Below, one piece after another: positions 5,486 through 6,144 of a stretch of DNA of 6,144 nucleotides (the first letter of the stretch is position 1; each line of letters starts with the position of its first letter). Source of the DNA: DATGKR01 sp035294565 (GTDB taxonomy: Bacteria; Actinomycetota; Acidimicrobiia; Acidimicrobiales; Palsa-688); the NCBI GenBank assembly GCA_035294565.1, contig DATGKR010000008.1:1-6144 (forward strand), given 5' to 3'. The position numbers and the translations under genes are program-made. The notes below the pieces were generated by a model. That model was not told the DNA's origin, made no database searches, and saw only the letters and a program-made list of their open reading frames with translations.

Positions 5486-5938
5486 GCTACGGCGCGACGG
5501 AGCTGTCGCGGGACGCCTCGATGACCGTGTCGAGCTGGGCGGTGTGGGGGCGGAAATCAGGCAAAACGGTTGGCCGTCGGGATCGAGCAGCACCCGCCAG
5601 CGGCCGGCACCGGGTTGGAAGTCGGGTTCGCTGGCTCCGATCGCGCACAGGCTCTCGGCCGCCTCGTCGAGGTCGTCGACCTGCAGGTCGAGGTGGAAGC
5701 GTTTGGCGCCAGCCTCGTCAGGCCACTGCGCGGGCCGGAATTCCTCGATTTTGCCGAAGCCGATCTTGATGCCGTCGCCTTCGACCATCCCGTAATTGTC
5801 GTCGCTGTAGGTGACTTCCCAACCCAGCGCGGCCGCGTAGAACCTCGCCAGCCTGGCTGGGTCGGCGCTGTCGATGTTGACCATCCACAGCGTGGCCTTC
5901 GGCTCCCCGCCCTTCTTCAAAGGCTGTGTGTGACTCAT
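4898..5938 (-). CDS. VOC (glyoxalase-like) domain fused in frame to YdeI/OmdA domain, 346 aa
   Basis: As written this is one open frame. Residues 14-131 form a VOC-superfamily unit of the Glyoxalase_6 type: ATLWMVNIDSADPARLARFY, LGWEVTYSDDNYGMVEG, GIKIGFGKIEEF, KRFHLDLQVDDLDEA and RWRVLLDPDGQPFCL. Residues 152-346 form a complete YdeI/OmpD-associated protein, with ALTYAQALDEALCFGWIDG, QRFTPRRTNSLWSARN and the C-terminal EYVDMLARGESLHP. The linker, residues 132-151, is Ser/Thr/Arg/Pro-rich and looks like out-of-frame G+C-rich DNA. In the alternative frame the same DNA reads PHTAQLDTVIEASRDSSVAP and then a stop right before a GTG. The fusion is therefore probably two genes joined by a one-base loss. 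VOC proteins include metal-dependent enzymes and resistance proteins; this subgroup has no assigned substrate. ATG 5938 is preferred; the ATG in LWMVNID is a less likely later start. Confidence 0.8.
   Translation of the reverse strand: MSHTQPLKKGGEPKATLWMVNIDSADPARLARFYAAALGWEVTYSDDNYGMVEGDGIKIGFGKIEEFRPAQWPDEAGAKRFHLDLQVDDLDEAAESLCAIGASEPDFQPGAGRWRVLLDPDGQPFCLISAPTPPSSTRSSRRPATAPSRRSVSDLAELLVQNAEAWHAWLESHHAEHPGVWLVLKKKGGQATALTYAQALDEALCFGWIDGQIARRDDDSYRQRFTPRRTNSLWSARNVEHVARLTQAGRMRPAGIAAVDAAKEQGRWEVAYRGQADMQNPPDLAQALAANPAAAATFDQLDAANRYSIVYRLNAVKRPTTRDRKLAEYVDMLARGESLHPRKPRR
5546..5550 (-). other. Probable one-base deletion in a G5 run separating VOC and YdeI frames
   Basis: Adding one base to this run lets the VOC protein continue in its alternative frame to a stop at 5487-5489, immediately before the YdeI GTG. 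Without it the two genes read as one protein through a low-complexity linker. A homopolymer error or a real frameshift mutation would both explain it. Confidence 0.55.
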
Positions 5939-6082
5939 GCATATAAGCTAGTCCTGCCGTGAGCCCGGTCAGGCCGCCAGCACGAGCTTGTCCGCTCGTC
6001 GTGGAAGTTGAGGTGGCGGTCCCCCGCCTGGCACCCGCCTGAGTGGTAGGTGTCGGGCGTCTCCCAAGACATCCGACCAAGC

Positions 6083-6088
6083 GGAGGG
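6083..6088 (+). promoter_or_regulatory. Shine-Dalgarno site of the IS256 transposase
   Basis: GGAGGG sits nine bases before ATG 6098 and fixes the transposase start. It supports this ATG as the true beginning of the protein whose continuation is seen at the window start. Confidence 0.65.
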
Positions 6089-6097
6089 ACCACCACG

Positions 6098-6144
6098 ATG
6101 AAGGACTACCAGACGACCGAGACCGCCGGGGTGATCCCGCTGCC
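6098..6144 (+). CDS. IS256-family transposase, first 15 codons (cut by window end)
   Basis: The frame begins MKDYQTTETAGVIPL and is cut by the window end. It is too short to identify alone. However, its last 11 bases equal the first 11 of the window, and joining them continues in frame as VIPLPDSVRLAMDDIAG, the start of the transposase seen at position 1. IS256-family transposases of the actinobacterial type begin this way and are about 410-430 residues. No disruption is visible in this short piece, so it cannot be said whether this copy is intact. Confidence 0.7.
   Translation, partial: MKDYQTTETAGVIPL
6134..6144 (+). repeat. 11-base terminal direct repeat (equal to positions 1-11)
   Basis: ATCCCGCTGCC closes the window and also opens it. 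It lies within the transposase coding sequence at both places, in the same frame. It therefore reflects either circularity or two copies of the same IS, rather than a random match. Confidence 0.8.

Larger units (their letters stand above)
5955..6144 (+). mobile_element. IS256-family insertion sequence, left-hand part
   Basis: The left end of an IS256-type element, recognised from the transposase start it carries. The outer boundary is uncertain and is placed after the VOC gene's upstream region. A small hairpin, ACGAGC at 5982-5987 with GCTCGT at 5994-5999, lies in the untranslated left end. No matching inverted repeat was found near the right end at 1140-1200. It is in the same orientation as the transposase at the window start, and its last bases overlap that copy. 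Confidence 0.6.

Noticed and set aside
1..6144. CRISPR array, tRNA/rRNA genes or a replication origin
   Set aside because: No regularly spaced repeats, no cloverleaf or rRNA motifs, no iterons and no replication-initiator gene were seen, so an autonomous plasmid is not supported despite the possible circularity.

Overview
The DNA is strongly G+C-rich with G/C-biased third codon positions. The recognisable proteins (a mycobacterial-type IS256 transposase, an actinobacterial NYN-like nuclease, an ArsR/SRPBCC pair, a VOC/YdeI pair) point to an Actinomycetota genome or plasmid, possibly from a metagenome. The phylum is an inference; nothing here identifies a genus.

Layout. Positions 1-1170 hold most of an IS256-family (mutator-type) transposase. 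It is split over several frames by single-base shifts, an amber stop and one internal deletion. Its 3' end runs into the 3' end of a minus-strand NYN/PIN-like nuclease gene (1171-1545), which diverges across 46 bases from a class I SAM-dependent methyltransferase (1592-2335). About 500 bases with no convincing complete gene follow. They contain a Cys-containing peptide frame that looks like the tail of a secreted protein, then a promoter/operator-like stretch with palindromes. Next is a two-gene unit: an ArsR-type repressor (2855-3175) and an AHSA1/SRPBCC protein (3189-3707) with a strong Shine-Dalgarno sequence.

Positions 3710-4897 are a gene graveyard: a LuxR/NarL response-regulator tail facing a truncated minus-strand zinc-ribbon (DUF6431-like) transposase-type protein, then the N-terminus of a short-chain dehydrogenase facing an unrecognised, frameshifted minus-strand fragment. 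From 4898 to 5938 on the minus strand one open frame joins a VOC (glyoxalase-like) domain to a YdeI/OmdA domain. A hidden stop and a GTG start in the next frame suggest these are really two adjacent genes fused by loss of one base in a G run.

The window ends (about 5955-6144) with the left part of the same kind of IS256 element, including the first 15 codons of its transposase with a good ribosome binding site. The last 11 bases repeat the first 11, and joining them continues the transposase in frame. The window therefore behaves either like a 6133-bp circle carrying one IS copy, or like a segment between two directly repeated IS copies.

Functionally this looks like an IS-bounded accessory segment with a few intact genes of general type (nuclease, methyltransferase, ArsR/SRPBCC, VOC/YdeI) among remnants. 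I see no evidence for a coherent new defence or biosynthetic system. The structural oddities (terminal overlap, repeated one-base losses in G/C runs, the apparent VOC-YdeI fusion, the TTAGGG array before arsR) are the points worth following up.
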